DNA of 64,000 nt from CAYMCO01 sp964388955. Lineage in GTDB: Bacteria; Chloroflexota; Anaerolineae; Anaerolineales; E44-bin32. The notes under the pieces were generated by a model. That model searched no databases. It was not told where the DNA came from and was given only the letters and a program-made list of their open reading frames with translations. The stretch lies in NCBI GenBank assembly GCA_964388955.1, contig CAYMCO010000033.1:1-64000 (forward strand), read 5' to 3'. Of this stretch, positions 1 through 10,709 are shown piece after piece (the stretch's first letter is position 1; each line of letters opens with the position of its first letter). The translations under genes and the position numbers were made by a program.

Positions 1-46
1 CCGCATTGCGCTTCGATCCGCCCCCACCCCCTTGGCCCCCTCCCCC
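1..46. repeat. Copy 1 of a dispersed C-rich repeat
   Basis: The segment beginning CCGCATTGCGCTTCGA and continuing as a C-rich tract with a central CTTGGCCCCC reappears at 49260-49305 with only a few mismatches. Both copies are intergenic. The left edge of this copy may lie outside the window. Confidence 0.5.
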
Positions 47-109
47 GGCTCTCCTGGGGCCGTTTTCCCCGCTCCTCCGGAGGCAGGGGGAGGGGAAGAG
101 ATCCGTTAG

Positions 110-138
110 GGGGCGGGGGAGCGGCGCTCCCCCGCCCC
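110..138. repeat. Strong G/C hairpin
   Basis: GGGGCGGGGGAGC (110-122) and GCTCCCCCGCCCC (126-138) are perfect inverted repeats around a 3-nt loop. There is no clear U tract on the minus strand, so it is not a textbook terminator for the minus-strand gene ending at 677. It could be a transcript-end stabilising structure or a degenerate member of a palindrome family. Confidence 0.5.
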
Positions 139-676
139 TTGTATTAACCGACCCCTCCCCCCACAGTGACATCGGTATGGAGAAATCAACGCCAACTGTG
201 GGGGGAGGGGATTGCGGTGGGGGGCGAAATCCCGCCCACCTCGCGGGGCCGCGAATCGAATGCCGGTTCCTCCATTCAAGTGGGCGCTGCCAGGCCGCAC
301 GGATGCATACTCAACTTCCTCTCTCCGTCCCAGGGCACAGCCTCTGAGACACGAGGCCAACGCCCCTGCAACAATTGATCGGATGCACCCCCCTGCATCT
401 CTCCGGGCGCGGTGTTGAGCATCACCGGGATAGAGCGGCCGCGGGCGACCTGCGGCCATCCAGTTCGACCCCAAATCCGCCCCCGGAATGCCAAGGCGGC
501 CGCAGCGCAGTGAATTCCATGGCATCCCCTATTTGCTCTCCGCCGTTATACCCGCCCTACCAGCCTGGCCGCAGTGCGGTAGGCGCTATCCTCGCGAACC
601 CACCTGGCTCGGCGAACCGCCGCCGCCGCGCACCATCGCCATGGTGTTTCTGGCCCAGCGGAGCACTCTCTCTACA

Positions 677-1876
677 CTACTCCCAGGCCGTGGCACTACA
701 TCCTCGATGCTGAAGCTCCATGATCAGATCCGCGAGATGGTGCTGCGTGTGGCGCAGGGTGTACAGCAGTCGGCTCAGGATACTCGAACCCGTCCATGGA
801 AAGAGCTCCTCCTTCGCCGCCAGGTCCGAGTCTGAGATCAGCCTCGCCAGTCTCTCTTCGGCATGGTCAAGATATCGGAGGAGCGCCTCCTGCGAAGGCA
901 GCTTGGCGGAATCGCGCTCCTGCCAACCGACTTTCGTGAGGGCATGGTCCGGTTGCGCGCCCGGCTTGCGAGTCGAGTAGTTGTCTATCGTTTGGACGAT
1001 GTGCAGCGCCAACCCGGCCGGCCGCAGATATAGCCTTTCTCCCTCCAGCCATTCCTCCTCCGGGCAGCCGTTGATCGCAATGCGCAGCATCGAGTGCTCG
1101 CGCAGAAATTGATCTGCGAGCGCTTCCGACTGTGGACTCGATTCCATCGCCTCCCACCAGTAGGATGGGGCGAAGAGGTCCCGATATTCGCGGAGACCGT
1201 GCAGGCTATCCAAGTCCGCATCGAGCCTTGACCAGGTCTTCAGGCCAGGCCGCTGCGCAACCGCGGTGCGCAATTCCGCAAGCGCCGCCTCGGGATCCCC
1301 GGCGAGCGCCAAGCCGCATGCCGCGTTATAGCGCACTCTTCCCTGCCATTCCGGGCCCTGGTCGAGAGGGGAGATAAGCGCCGCCCACTCCTTCCACAGC
1401 CGCCCTGCGTCCTTCATCCGTCCCCGGCGTTGATAGGAATCCGAATAGTGGGTGAGCTTATGGTCATAAGCGACCCCCACCAGACTCTCCCACATCTTTC
1501 TGCCTTCCGTTTGTTCGGAGGGGCCGGTGAGCGCCTCTTCATCCATACTCCGGACGGCTTCGACCATTCTGGCATGCGCCTTTTCCGCAAGTGCCTCGAC
1601 CTCATCCCAAGTGCTCGTGGAGAAGCGTTCGTGAACTCCGGCGTTCGCCAAGTCGAATTGCGGCAGCGCTTCCAGCTCCTCGCCCCGGATCCAGCCCATG
1701 GCTCTCTCGGCACGGACATCCTCCCAATAGTTCGCGTGTGCCACCACGTCCTTGGCCGACCAATTCTCGTAGGTCCCATGAGCCATGCGGTCTTCATCGG
1801 TCAAATCTGCAAGGAATCGCAATTCCGTCTCTCTGCTCTCAATCAGGATGTTCAGCAGCTGATCTTGCAGCGCCAT
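677..1876 (-). CDS. DinB/ClbS-type protein with two four-helix domains around a TPR-like linker
   Basis: 399 aa. The N-terminal ~150 residues resemble the ClbS/DfsB (DUF1706) branch of the DinB superfamily: an amphipathic start, a W-S-A-K-D-V-V-A-H segment near residue 43, and an acidic helix. Residues ~180-225 look like one TPR-type repeat (YNAACGLALAGDPEAALAEL). The last ~140 residues form a second DinB-like bundle with HTQHHLADLI near residue 380, a typical metal-binding helix. DinB proteins are putative metal-dependent thiol S-transferases or hydrolases; the reaction here is unknown. The ATG start follows AGGAGGAAAG. It appears to be a single-gene transcript. The double-domain arrangement with a TPR insert is uncommon. 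Family confidence is good; function is unknown. Confidence 0.8.
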   Translation of the reverse strand: MALQDQLLNILIESRETELRFLADLTDEDRMAHGTYENWSAKDVVAHANYWEDVRAERAMGWIRGEELEALPQFDLANAGVHERFSTSTWDEVEALAEKAHARMVEAVRSMDEEALTGPSEQTEGRKMWESLVGVAYDHKLTHYSDSYQRRGRMKDAGRLWKEWAALISPLDQGPEWQGRVRYNAACGLALAGDPEAALAELRTAVAQRPGLKTWSRLDADLDSLHGLREYRDLFAPSYWWEAMESSPQSEALADQFLREHSMLRIAINGCPEEEWLEGERLYLRPAGLALHIVQTIDNYSTRKPGAQPDHALTKVGWQERDSAKLPSQEALLRYLDHAEERLARLISDSDLAAKEELFPWTGSSILSRLLYTLRHTQHHLADLIMELQHRGCSATAWE

Positions 1877-2115
1877 CTTTCCTCCTCTGCGTGGCTTCTC
1901 GCGTCTCCGGATTGTCCATCGTTATTATCGACCAAAGCGAAGAATGGTTCAGGCCGTTTCAAACTGGCACCCGCCAAGCGTGAGACCAATGGTTGTCGCC
2001 TTGCCACCCAAGGCGTTCCACCCGCCGGTTGGCCGCACCCCGGATCCCCACGGGGATGGCGCGTATGCCTGAACGATGGGATCTCAGGGATAGCTGGTCG
2101 GAATGCCCGGATGGA

Positions 2116-2730
2116 TCACTGTCCGTTTCCCTGACGGGGTGGCCGTTTGGTACCGCCGAAGTTGAAGCCTCGCTTGCCAGCGCGAGCTCGCGTCAGCATC
2201 TCCTCGATCACTTCGCTCTTGGCATCCGCGTAGTTCTGCGTGTACTTCCACGTTCGAGCGGCGAGTTCCCTCTTCGTCTCTTGGTAGCGCTTTCGATCTT
2301 GCTCGTTCTCTCGCAGCCAGTCGCGGAACAGTATCATGCGTTCGATCTCTTTGCAGCCGTCCGAAAAGACATGCAGATTCCCCCGCCCGCCCGGCGCTTT
2401 CAGCATTCGGTGCTCATGCCAGCCCGGCTCTCTGATCCGCAGGGTAAAACCCTGCTCCTTGAGTGAATCTACATAGGCGGCCTCATCGCTCGAATCGACG
2501 ACGGCCAGGACGATATCGATGATCGGCTTGGCCGGCAGCCCGGGAACCGCTGTCGATCCCACATGCTCCAGCAGTCGAACGGCCTCCCCCAACGCAGCGC
2601 GGATCCGCCCCTCAAGGCGGGCAAATTGCGAAGGCCATTCCGGGTCGTATGCTGAAAGGTGTATTGAGCTGTTCAGGGGTCGTTGTCCACCCACCGTGGC
2701 AGCCAGGATCTCTTCTTCACTCATTTCCAT
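2116..2730 (-). CDS. GrpB family (UPF0157) nucleotidyltransferase-fold protein
   Basis: 204 aa from the chosen start. GrpB signatures are clear: YDPEWPSQFARLE near residue 28, then VEHVGSTAVPGLPAKPIIDI-like sequence (HVGSTAVPGL), and later HVFSDGCKEIERMILFRDWL and the Lys/Arg-rich C-terminal helices. The family has a nucleotidyltransferase-like fold and is sometimes fused to CoaE dephospho-CoA kinase; its reaction is not established. A longer frame is open to 2880, but its extra N-terminus does not resemble the family. ATG 2730 is preceded by GGGAGGTG at a slightly long spacing, and ATG 2724 two codons on is an alternative. It stands alone, transcribed leftward. Confidence 0.85.
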   Translation of the reverse strand: MEMSEEEILAATVGGQRPLNSSIHLSAYDPEWPSQFARLEGRIRAALGEAVRLLEHVGSTAVPGLPAKPIIDIVLAVVDSSDEAAYVDSLKEQGFTLRIREPGWHEHRMLKAPGGRGNLHVFSDGCKEIERMILFRDWLRENEQDRKRYQETKRELAARTWKYTQNYADAKSEVIEEMLTRARAGKRGFNFGGTKRPPRQGNGQ

Positions 2731-3708
2731 ATTTGCCCTGGTCGCACCTCCCCACCCGATCTGGCAGCGATATTCCATCACGGTCCGGAATGGGGGCCGC
2801 GATGGCGCGCAGAGCGGATTTACAAGCGCTCCGAAGGGACCTCCATTCAAAAGAGACCGGCGCCGATTGATCGCTACCATGATAGAACATCACTGCGGTT
2901 GGGACAACAAGCTGGGGGCTGCGACGATGCCTCTCGCTTTTCGACGGTGGCCGCCGCGTGTCTGGGTTGATCCTGTTGGCCCTGCCAGATACTTCACCAT
3001 CCCGGACCTGCCTACGGCGCTGGCCCGAGACTACGGTTGTTGTCTCTATCCCGTGGAAGGGCCACTAGGGCCAACCCCGTGCCGTCTACAGGGACGGCCT
3101 GGCATGGCGGTTTCTCCGGCCCATTTGGATCCGGCGCTCTCCTCAGCCCGGCACGTCCTGCCAACGCCCGGCCTCGCTGAGCCGATCGAGCAATCCGCTC
3201 ACACGCTGCTGATATGCCCCTTGAACACGTTCTCGATCCGATGCGAACCATTTCTCATAGAGGCCCGGCGCAGCTCTTCCCGATAGGGCTGAAGGGAACC
3301 AGCAGATCTCCGGGCGTCCCGGAGCCACGTTGAGCCCCCCGTCTGCGGTGAAGGCATGGCCCGTGTTGGAAATCCAGCCTCCGGCGCGATCGGGGCGGCG
3401 GAACCATTAAGACCCTCGGAAGACGCTCGTAAGACGGATATCGATTACGAGTCATATGGTAAGCCCGAAGGATGGCCTCGCCATTCTGGCCCGCTGAACC
3501 GCTGGCCGGGGGAATGGCGCGCCGAAATCTGTCCGCAGAGGGCCATTTTGTCAATGGCAAATCCCGTCCTTGCCCTTGAGAGATCGGCGCACTCCAACCC
3601 GTGCCGCGGACGAGGGGCTTGATGCATTGATCAGCAATCCTGGATGTGGGATCTGAATCAGCGTTCTCGGTCGCCACCAGGCGCCGAAGCCGAAGGAGCA
3701 TCCTCCAT
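2731..3708. other. Long intergenic region with no supported gene
   Basis: About 980 bases between the leftward GrpB gene and the rightward peptidase gene. Open frames occur on both strands but have high-GC shadow composition and no recognisable motif. The region should contain the divergent promoters; I see no convincing -35/-10 pair. AAGGAG just before 3709 is the ribosome binding site for the next gene. Confidence 0.55.
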
Positions 3709-5247
3709 ATGGCAGACAAGAAACCGGCGGTGGAAAGCAAAGCACAGCGGGGGAGCCGTAAGAAGCAGGCACCGACCCCATCTCGCGATCGAGGCGCCGG
3801 ACCGGCGGGGTTGGCCGCCATGCCCAATGGCACGATTCTGCGGTTTGCGGCCGGAACGGCGATCGGAGGCGGGGAGGAACTGACCAATGATCGCTGGCAA
3901 GGCGCCCAGCGACGGACCTTCGCCAACGCACTGGGAAAGCTGGGGGGAAACCGGACCATCCAGAGGGCCCTCGCTGACGCGAAGCCGGCGAAGAAAGCGG
4001 GCCTTCCATCACCTTCGAGAACGGTCACAAACAAGGACCGCAGTGGAGGCGGGGCATCCGCCGGGGCGAAACCAGAAGGCGAGAGCCTGGAAGGCGGAGT
4101 CCCCGGCCCCGAAGGGCCAGCAGCGGCGAATCCGCCGGTCGATCCCGGATCCAATGGAGAGAGGGGGAGCGGCGGCCGGCCATCCGCTGCCCTTTCGAGT
4201 CAAGTGGAGGGAGTGGTGAGAACCACTACCGAGGCGCCCGGGAGAGTCATCCGGACAGCGCATCAAGGGGCGCACCCTATGCGCCCAGCAGAGGCGATAC
4301 TCCCGCAGCCGGTCGGGATCGAGGAAGTCGTACAGCGCCAGGACGGGGGCGCGGGCGGCTCGCCGCAGCCGATCCCCGTGCTGCCGGACGCGGAGCGCCG
4401 CCAATCGTTGGCACTTGATATTCTGAAGAAGGCCTACGGCGGGCGGATCAAGAAGGAAACGAAGGTGAACGGCATGGCAAATGAGAGCGTGCTGCGGGCC
4501 ATGTACGACCTCTCCATGATCGGCATGGGGCGCGTCTTTGTAGAACCGGATGGCACCAAACGGCCCTGGATGCCCGGCGATTCGCTCAAGCACCCGGATA
4601 TGAGCGCTGAGCTGAGCGGATTCTTCGACCCGAAGAGTGGCCAGGTCTTCATCGATCTCAGCAAGAAACCCGATGCGCAGGTGGCCACAATGGTCCACGA
4701 ACTGCTGCACGCCAGCTCCTCGGGTGAGTTCGGCGAGACCTTGGGAAAGGACTTGGATGAAGGCATGACCGAGAAGCTCACGCAAGATGCCTTTGCCAGG
4801 AGCGGCTACGATCCGCCGACCGGCTTCTTCCCCGGTCAAATCGCGGTCGTGGGTCAAGTCAGCGCGCTGGTGGGCGAGAACACGATGAAGAACGCCTATT
4901 TCGGCGGCACCGGCGGGTTGAGGAGCATGATGGAAGCACGCCTCGGAGAGGGGGTTTTCGAGCGCTTCGCCCTCGAAGTGCGAAATAGGAACTGGGAGTG
5001 GTTGAGCACCTTTTTCGAACGCTATGCCACGGCGGTGAGAGGCACTGAAACGGAAAAGAAGATCGCTGCCATCAACTCGCTGCTTGATGGTTGGGTATCT
5101 GACACCGATTTGGATAATATCGAGAATATCTGGTCCGCCTCCTCGGCAGATGAAAAGGCCGACATCGCCAGGGCCATCCGACCGAGAGTCGGATCCTTGA
5201 TCGATCTGGGGCAGAGAACACGATTGCGAACGATCCTGGCTTCCTAG
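3709..5247 (+). CDS. Putative zinc metallopeptidase with an eCIS-cargo-like N-terminus
   Basis: 512 aa from ATG 3709, which has GAAGGAG 10 nt upstream; an in-frame start at 3646 has no such site. Residues ~1-220 are low-complexity (Gly/Ala/Pro/Lys/Arg) and disordered-looking. They contain LGKLGGNRTIQRAL near residue 85, which resembles the L-Q-x-x-x-G-N-x-A-V-Q-R-L motif found near the start of many DUF4157-type proteins linked to contractile injection systems, and a second VVQRQ. The C-terminal half carries HELLH (His330, Glu331, His334) and Glu351 in DEGMTEK, a gluzincin-type zinc site. There is no signal peptide. No injection-system structural gene lies nearby. Peptidase activity is a good inference; the secretion route is speculative. 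Confidence 0.75.
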   Translation: MADKKPAVESKAQRGSRKKQAPTPSRDRGAGPAGLAAMPNGTILRFAAGTAIGGGEELTNDRWQGAQRRTFANALGKLGGNRTIQRALADAKPAKKAGLPSPSRTVTNKDRSGGGASAGAKPEGESLEGGVPGPEGPAAANPPVDPGSNGERGSGGRPSAALSSQVEGVVRTTTEAPGRVIRTAHQGAHPMRPAEAILPQPVGIEEVVQRQDGGAGGSPQPIPVLPDAERRQSLALDILKKAYGGRIKKETKVNGMANESVLRAMYDLSMIGMGRVFVEPDGTKRPWMPGDSLKHPDMSAELSGFFDPKSGQVFIDLSKKPDAQVATMVHELLHASSSGEFGETLGKDLDEGMTEKLTQDAFARSGYDPPTGFFPGQIAVVGQVSALVGENTMKNAYFGGTGGLRSMMEARLGEGVFERFALEVRNRNWEWLSTFFERYATAVRGTETEKKIAAINSLLDGWVSDTDLDNIENIWSASSADEKADIARAIRPRVGSLIDLGQRTRLRTILAS

Positions 5248-5516
5248 GCTTCCATTTTCTGCCAAGGAGGTGCCCCGGCCCCTCCATAGGGCCGCATCGT
5301 CCCTGTCTCCCGAGATGGCCAGCGTATCGGGGTAGCTCGCCGAGAAGGCGCAGCCGGCCGGAATAGAATATGTGTGGGTGGCGGGATATCAGTGCCGACC
5401 CAAAGCGAGCCAGGATCGGAGGCGGGAGACATAGAAGCTCCTCCTGGCGATCCTTGGCAGCCTGCGGCCGAATCGACGCCGGCCGAGGATCGCGCTCCGC
5501 GAAGGGTTGGTTGCCC

Positions 5517-6269
5517 TTACCGGCTTGTCAAGGCGCCTGCGGATTCCGCCCCGTCGACGACGTAAACCTGCCCGGAGCTGTACGCCGCCTCATCCGAGGC
5601 CACGAAGGCCACCATGGCGGCGATTTCCTCCGGGGTGGCGTGACGCCGGAGCGGTATCCTGCGGTTCACATCATCGAGCATCTCTTGCGTATACTCCGCT
5701 TTCTGCATCGGGGTGAGCACATAGCCCGGCGCGACCGCGACCACCCGCACATCGGGTGCGAGTTCCAGGGCCATCGTGCGCGTCAGTTCGATCAGCCCGG
5801 CTTTGGCAGCGTTGTAATCCGCATAGAACGGATAGGCCATCATCCCGCTGGTCGAACTGATGTTGACAATGACGCCCCCACCCTTCTCCAGCATGTGCCG
5901 CGCGGCGAATTGCGCCATGTAGAAGGCACCGGTCAGGTTGACCGCCAGTACCTGGCCCCATTCCTCCGGCGTGATGTCGATGAACTTGTGCCGGATGCTC
6001 AAACCCGCGTTGTTGACCAGGATATCAACCCCACCCATAGCGCTCACCGCGTCGGTGAAGGTGTTCCGGGCATCCTCATGGACCGAAACATCGCATCGGA
6101 ATACACCCGCAAGCCCGGGAAGATCCTTCGCAATCCTCTCTCGCCGTCCTGCATCGCGCCCCAGAACACATACTCGGGATCCTTCCCCCAGGAATCGCGC
6201 CGCCGTCGCGGCCCCTATGCCGCTCGTCCCGCCTGTGATCAAGGCGCGTTTGCCCTTCAGTCCCCGCAT
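5517..6269 (-). CDS. Short-chain dehydrogenase/reductase (classical SDR, FabG-like)
   Basis: 250 aa, the usual length for classical SDRs. The TGGTSGIGAATAARF nucleotide-binding motif starts at residue 12, NNAG is near residue 87, and the catalytic set is Ser in NISSTSG, Tyr and Lys in YNAAKAG. VAPGYVLTP and DGAESAG close the fold. CVLGRDAGRR after beta-2 favours NADP. It reduces or oxidises an unidentified alcohol/ketone in the cytosol. ATG follows AGAGGAGAATCCG. It lies 203 bases downstream of the flavoprotein gene on the same strand, so co-transcription is possible. Confidence 0.9.
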   Translation of the reverse strand: MRGLKGKRALITGGTSGIGAATAARFLGEGSRVCVLGRDAGRRERIAKDLPGLAGVFRCDVSVHEDARNTFTDAVSAMGGVDILVNNAGLSIRHKFIDITPEEWGQVLAVNLTGAFYMAQFAARHMLEKGGGVIVNISSTSGMMAYPFYADYNAAKAGLIELTRTMALELAPDVRVVAVAPGYVLTPMQKAEYTQEMLDDVNRRIPLRRHATPEEIAAMVAFVASDEAAYSSGQVYVVDGAESAGALTSR

Positions 6270-6472
6270 CGGATTCTCCTCTGAGCGCGTCTAATCGGGC
6301 TGAGTATTCACCTGGTTAGCGCCTAGGATCCGGGTCGCTTGGGCCTGTACGGGCGCAGCAGGCTGCGCCCCCTCGGGCCGCTCACAACAAACCAACCGGG
6401 GGGATCGCTGACGGCGCACCGATTGCTCTCGGGGATGACGCCGCTGCGATCCAGGCTCGAACGGGCCGGCGA

Positions 6473-8917
6473 TCACATCCTCACCCTTCCCCCGTCGGGA
6501 TCATAAGGCGCCTTGAGGTGAGCCTGCGCGGGCACCTGCACCCCACCGACATCGATGGAATACTCCCCCTCGAGAATCCATTCGTCGCCGAAGCCCTCGG
6601 GCTTCTCGACATATCCCATCCCCATGGAGCATCCCAGCAGATGCGCATATGCCCCGTGGGTCACCTCGCTCACCAGGGTTCCATTCCGGAATATGGGCTC
6701 GTCATGATAGAGAAGCGGCTCGGGATCCTTTAACGTGAACATCACCAGCTTGCGATCCATGCCGGCTTCCTTCTGCCGGAGAAGTGCATCCCTCCCGATG
6801 AACTCGCCCTTGCCCAGCTTCACACAGAATCCCAACCCGGCCTGAAAGGGCGTGTCATCGGGGGTGATATCGGACCCCCAGTGCCGGTAGCCTTTCTCCA
6901 GCCGCAGCGAGTCGACCGCATGCAGTCCGACCAGCCGGAGATCGAAGGCCTTCCCGGCATGTAGGATGTCTTCAAACACGCTTGCTGCGAATTCAGCGGG
7001 GATATACAGCTCCCAACCCAGTTCACCCACGTACGACATGCGCAAGACAAGTGGGCGGGCGTAGCCTACATCGATCTTCTGGGCCGTCGCAAAGGGGAAT
7101 CCGGCGTTGGAGAGATCGGCGTCCGTCAAGGTTGAGAGCAGATCGCGGGCTCTCGGTCCCATGATGCCGAACATGGGATAGGCGGAGGTGACATTCATGA
7201 TCACGGCCTCCGCATCCTGAGGGATATGCCTTTGGATCCAATCAAAATCGCGGCTCTCCATCGCCCCCGTTGTCACGATCCAGAAATCCCGTTCGTCCAG
7301 ACGGGTCACCGTCAGATCTGCTTCTATGCCGCCGCGCTCGTTGAGCAGTTGCGTATAAACGACCTTCCCTTGGGGGACGTCGATGTCGTTGTCACAGATA
7401 TGCTGCAAGACCTCCAGGCTGTCGCGCCCCTGCATGCGGAATTTCGCCATGGAAGTCAGATCGTATAGGCCCACATTCTCGCGAACCGCCATATGCTCGG
7501 CGGCGGAGTATTCGAACCAGTTCTGACGCCTCCAGCTATACATATATTCTGCCGGGACGTCTTGCGGAGCGAACCAGTTCGCCCGTTCCCATCCGGCGAC
7601 CACGCCGAAACATGCGCCCAGCTCCTCCAGACGATGGTGAATGGGAGAGCGGCGCACGCCCCGAGCGGTGTCCGGTTGGCGGAAAGGCCAATGGTCGGCA
7701 TATAAGCGTCCGACCGCTTCCACGACGCGATCACGAAGGTGCCACTTGTTCATCTGCCAGGGTTGGAAGCGTCGGATATCCACATCCCAGAGGTCGAATT
7801 CCGGATATCCTTGAGTCATAATCTCGGCGATGGACTTCCCTACGCCCGCCGCGCTGGCGATTCCGACCGAGTTCATCCCGGCGGCGACGTAGAGATTTCG
7901 GATCCCCGGCGCCTCGCCGAGCATGTAGGCCGTGTCCGGGGTGAAGCTCTCCGGGACGGTGGTGAAGTGCCGAATCTGCGCATCTTTGAGCGCCGGCACC
8001 CGCTTGACCCCGTTGTCCATGAAGATCTCAAACTGCCCCCAATCTTGAGGCAGTTCGGTGAACTCAAAGTCCTCCGGGATTCCGGCCGTCCCCCACGGCT
8101 TGGCCACCGGTTCAAAGCCCCCCATCAGCAATCCACCGGTTTCCTCCCGGATGTAGATAAACCCGTCCATGTCGCGCAACGTGGGCAGGCCGGGGCTGAC
8201 CCCCTCGATCGGCAGGGTCGTGATATGCATGTGCTCAGCAGCGTGAAGGGGGATGCTGACGCCCAACTTCCTCCCGATCTCACGGCTCCACATGCCCGAG
8301 GCGATCACGACGCGCTCGCAAGCGATGTGGCCCTGGTCTGTGCTCACGCCGAGGACAGCGCCATTCCCGACCTCCACATCCCGGGCGGAGACATTCTCAA
8401 AAATCCTCACGCCGTTTTGCCGGGCGCCTTTCGCCAGCGCCCTGGCCGTATCGACCGGATCCGTGACACCATCCTTGGGGAAGTAATACGCAGCGACCAG
8501 ATCGTCGGTGTTGAGTAGAGGCCAGAGCCGCTTGGCCTCGCCGAAGTCGATGGGTTCCATCTCGATGCCGAAGGATCGGGCCATCGCCCGCCCGCGTTCA
8601 TATTCCATCCTCCGCTCTTCCGTCTGTGCGACCATGACCGATCCGTTGGCCCGATACCCCGTGTGTTGGCCGGTTTCCGCCTCCAGGCTCGCGTAGAGGC
8701 GCGTGCCGTAGAGCGCAAGTTTGGTGAGCGCGCTCGAGGCGCGCAGTTGGCCGACAAGGCCGGCGGCAGCCCAGGTAGTCCCGCTGGTAAGCGACTTGCG
8801 CTCAAGCAGGACGACGTCCCGCCAGCCGGACTTCGCCAGGTGATAGGCGGTGCTGCAGCCCACGATCCCCCCACCGATGACAACCACTTGAGCGTGCGCG
8901 GGAATTGAGTCGGACAT
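6473..8917 (-). CDS. FAD-dependent dimethylglycine/sarcosine dehydrogenase-like protein with GcvT domains
   Basis: 814 aa, the family length. Residues 10-40 hold the Rossmann motif VVVIGGGIVGCSTAYHL and the E of LLERK. The first ~390 residues form the DAO-type FAD oxidoreductase; a linker (FAO_M-like) follows; then from ~430 the GcvT aminomethyltransferase domain and a C-terminal GcvT barrel (YHDEPIF, GYVEKPEGFGDEW). Family members oxidatively demethylate N-methylglycines and pass the one-carbon unit to tetrahydrofolate. In mitochondrial and many bacterial members a TW-H-AAG histidine binds FAD covalently. Here the sequence is TTWAAAG, with Ala50 instead, so FAD is probably non-covalent and the substrate uncertain. 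The start follows AAAGGAGCTTCCG. Confidence 0.85.
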   Translation of the reverse strand: MSDSIPAHAQVVVIGGGIVGCSTAYHLAKSGWRDVVLLERKSLTSGTTWAAAGLVGQLRASSALTKLALYGTRLYASLEAETGQHTGYRANGSVMVAQTEERRMEYERGRAMARSFGIEMEPIDFGEAKRLWPLLNTDDLVAAYYFPKDGVTDPVDTARALAKGARQNGVRIFENVSARDVEVGNGAVLGVSTDQGHIACERVVIASGMWSREIGRKLGVSIPLHAAEHMHITTLPIEGVSPGLPTLRDMDGFIYIREETGGLLMGGFEPVAKPWGTAGIPEDFEFTELPQDWGQFEIFMDNGVKRVPALKDAQIRHFTTVPESFTPDTAYMLGEAPGIRNLYVAAGMNSVGIASAAGVGKSIAEIMTQGYPEFDLWDVDIRRFQPWQMNKWHLRDRVVEAVGRLYADHWPFRQPDTARGVRRSPIHHRLEELGACFGVVAGWERANWFAPQDVPAEYMYSWRRQNWFEYSAAEHMAVRENVGLYDLTSMAKFRMQGRDSLEVLQHICDNDIDVPQGKVVYTQLLNERGGIEADLTVTRLDERDFWIVTTGAMESRDFDWIQRHIPQDAEAVIMNVTSAYPMFGIMGPRARDLLSTLTDADLSNAGFPFATAQKIDVGYARPLVLRMSYVGELGWELYIPAEFAASVFEDILHAGKAFDLRLVGLHAVDSLRLEKGYRHWGSDITPDDTPFQAGLGFCVKLGKGEFIGRDALLRQKEAGMDRKLVMFTLKDPEPLLYHDEPIFRNGTLVSEVTHGAYAHLLGCSMGMGYVEKPEGFGDEWILEGEYSIDVGGVQVPAQAHLKAPYDPDGGRVRM

Positions 8918-9145
8918 CGGAAGCTCCTTTGTCGGATGCCGATAGGCGATGCGGCCTCACGGGGACACCCGGGGGAGAAAGGTGCCAAACGTCCAGGATC
9001 TGTGATATCCCCCCTCCATGCATTCTAGATGTGGGACCCATCTTTCGCAACGCCAGAGCCGGGCAGGGGGCATCCTTCGCCTGGCCCGCATCCCCGGGAC
9101 AATTCACCAGGCCGATCGACTGCTGACGGACCGGTATCGGCTGCA

Positions 9146-9701
<556 letters not shown>

Positions 9702-9867
9702 CGGGCGCACCGCCGTGCTCCCCTCTGCATTTCGGTATCAGCGGGCGACTCTCGAACCGCGCTGCATAACTATGGGCGTGGGGTCGCACGGCCGCCAACC
9801 CGGGGGCTTCTATTCATGGGATCGGATTTCTCGGCGGTGGCCCGTGTATCCTCTTCGGCGATTTCCG

Positions 9868-10444
<577 letters not shown>

Positions 10445-10554
10445 GGGGCGCGGGGCCGTGCGCCCCTACGGTTGGTCTGCCAGGGTGGGCTATCGCGATC
10501 CGTCCCGCATCATTCTGAAAATCACGTTCGGCGGGCGCATCGCGATGCGCCACG

Positions 10555-10609
10555 TTCGTTGATCGGCGAGAGCGGGCGCGTCCGAACACCTACGGTCCCT
10601 CGGTGAGGC
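10555..10609. repeat. 55-bp sequence left of the gap, identical to the right flank
   Basis: TTCGTTGATCGGCGAGAGCG... ending CGGTGAGGC is repeated exactly at 10710-10764. Length 55 equals a k-mer size commonly used in de Bruijn assembly, so this is probably an overlap between two contig ends and not a biological repeat. Confidence 0.85.
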
Positions 10610-10709
10610 NNNNNNNNNNNNNNNNNNNNNNNNNNNNNNNNNNNNNNNNNNNNNNNNNNNNNNNNNNNNNNNNNNNNNNNNNNNNNNNNNNNNNNNNNNN
10701 NNNNNNNNN
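10610..10709. other. Assembly gap (100 Ns)
   Basis: Exactly 100 undetermined bases, a conventional placeholder length. The 55 bp on each side are identical, so the contigs probably join by overlap and the real missing length may be zero, or a short repeat copy. No gene reported here is broken by it; the cyclase gene on the right ends at 10745 within the right-hand copy. Confidence 0.98.

Larger units (their letters stand above)
1..676. other. Intergenic region, G/C-rich, no supported gene
   Basis: No reading frame here has convincing protein character; possible ORFs are proline/arginine-rich translations of C/G tracts. The region carries a strong 13-bp hairpin (110-138) and begins with a C-rich segment that recurs at 49260. 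The neighbouring gene on the minus strand ends at 677, so the hairpin lies downstream of it. Confidence 0.6.

Noticed and set aside
4009..5265. 418-codon frame antisense to the metallopeptidase
   Set aside because: It is the high-GC antisense shadow of a gene with a good start and catalytic motif.
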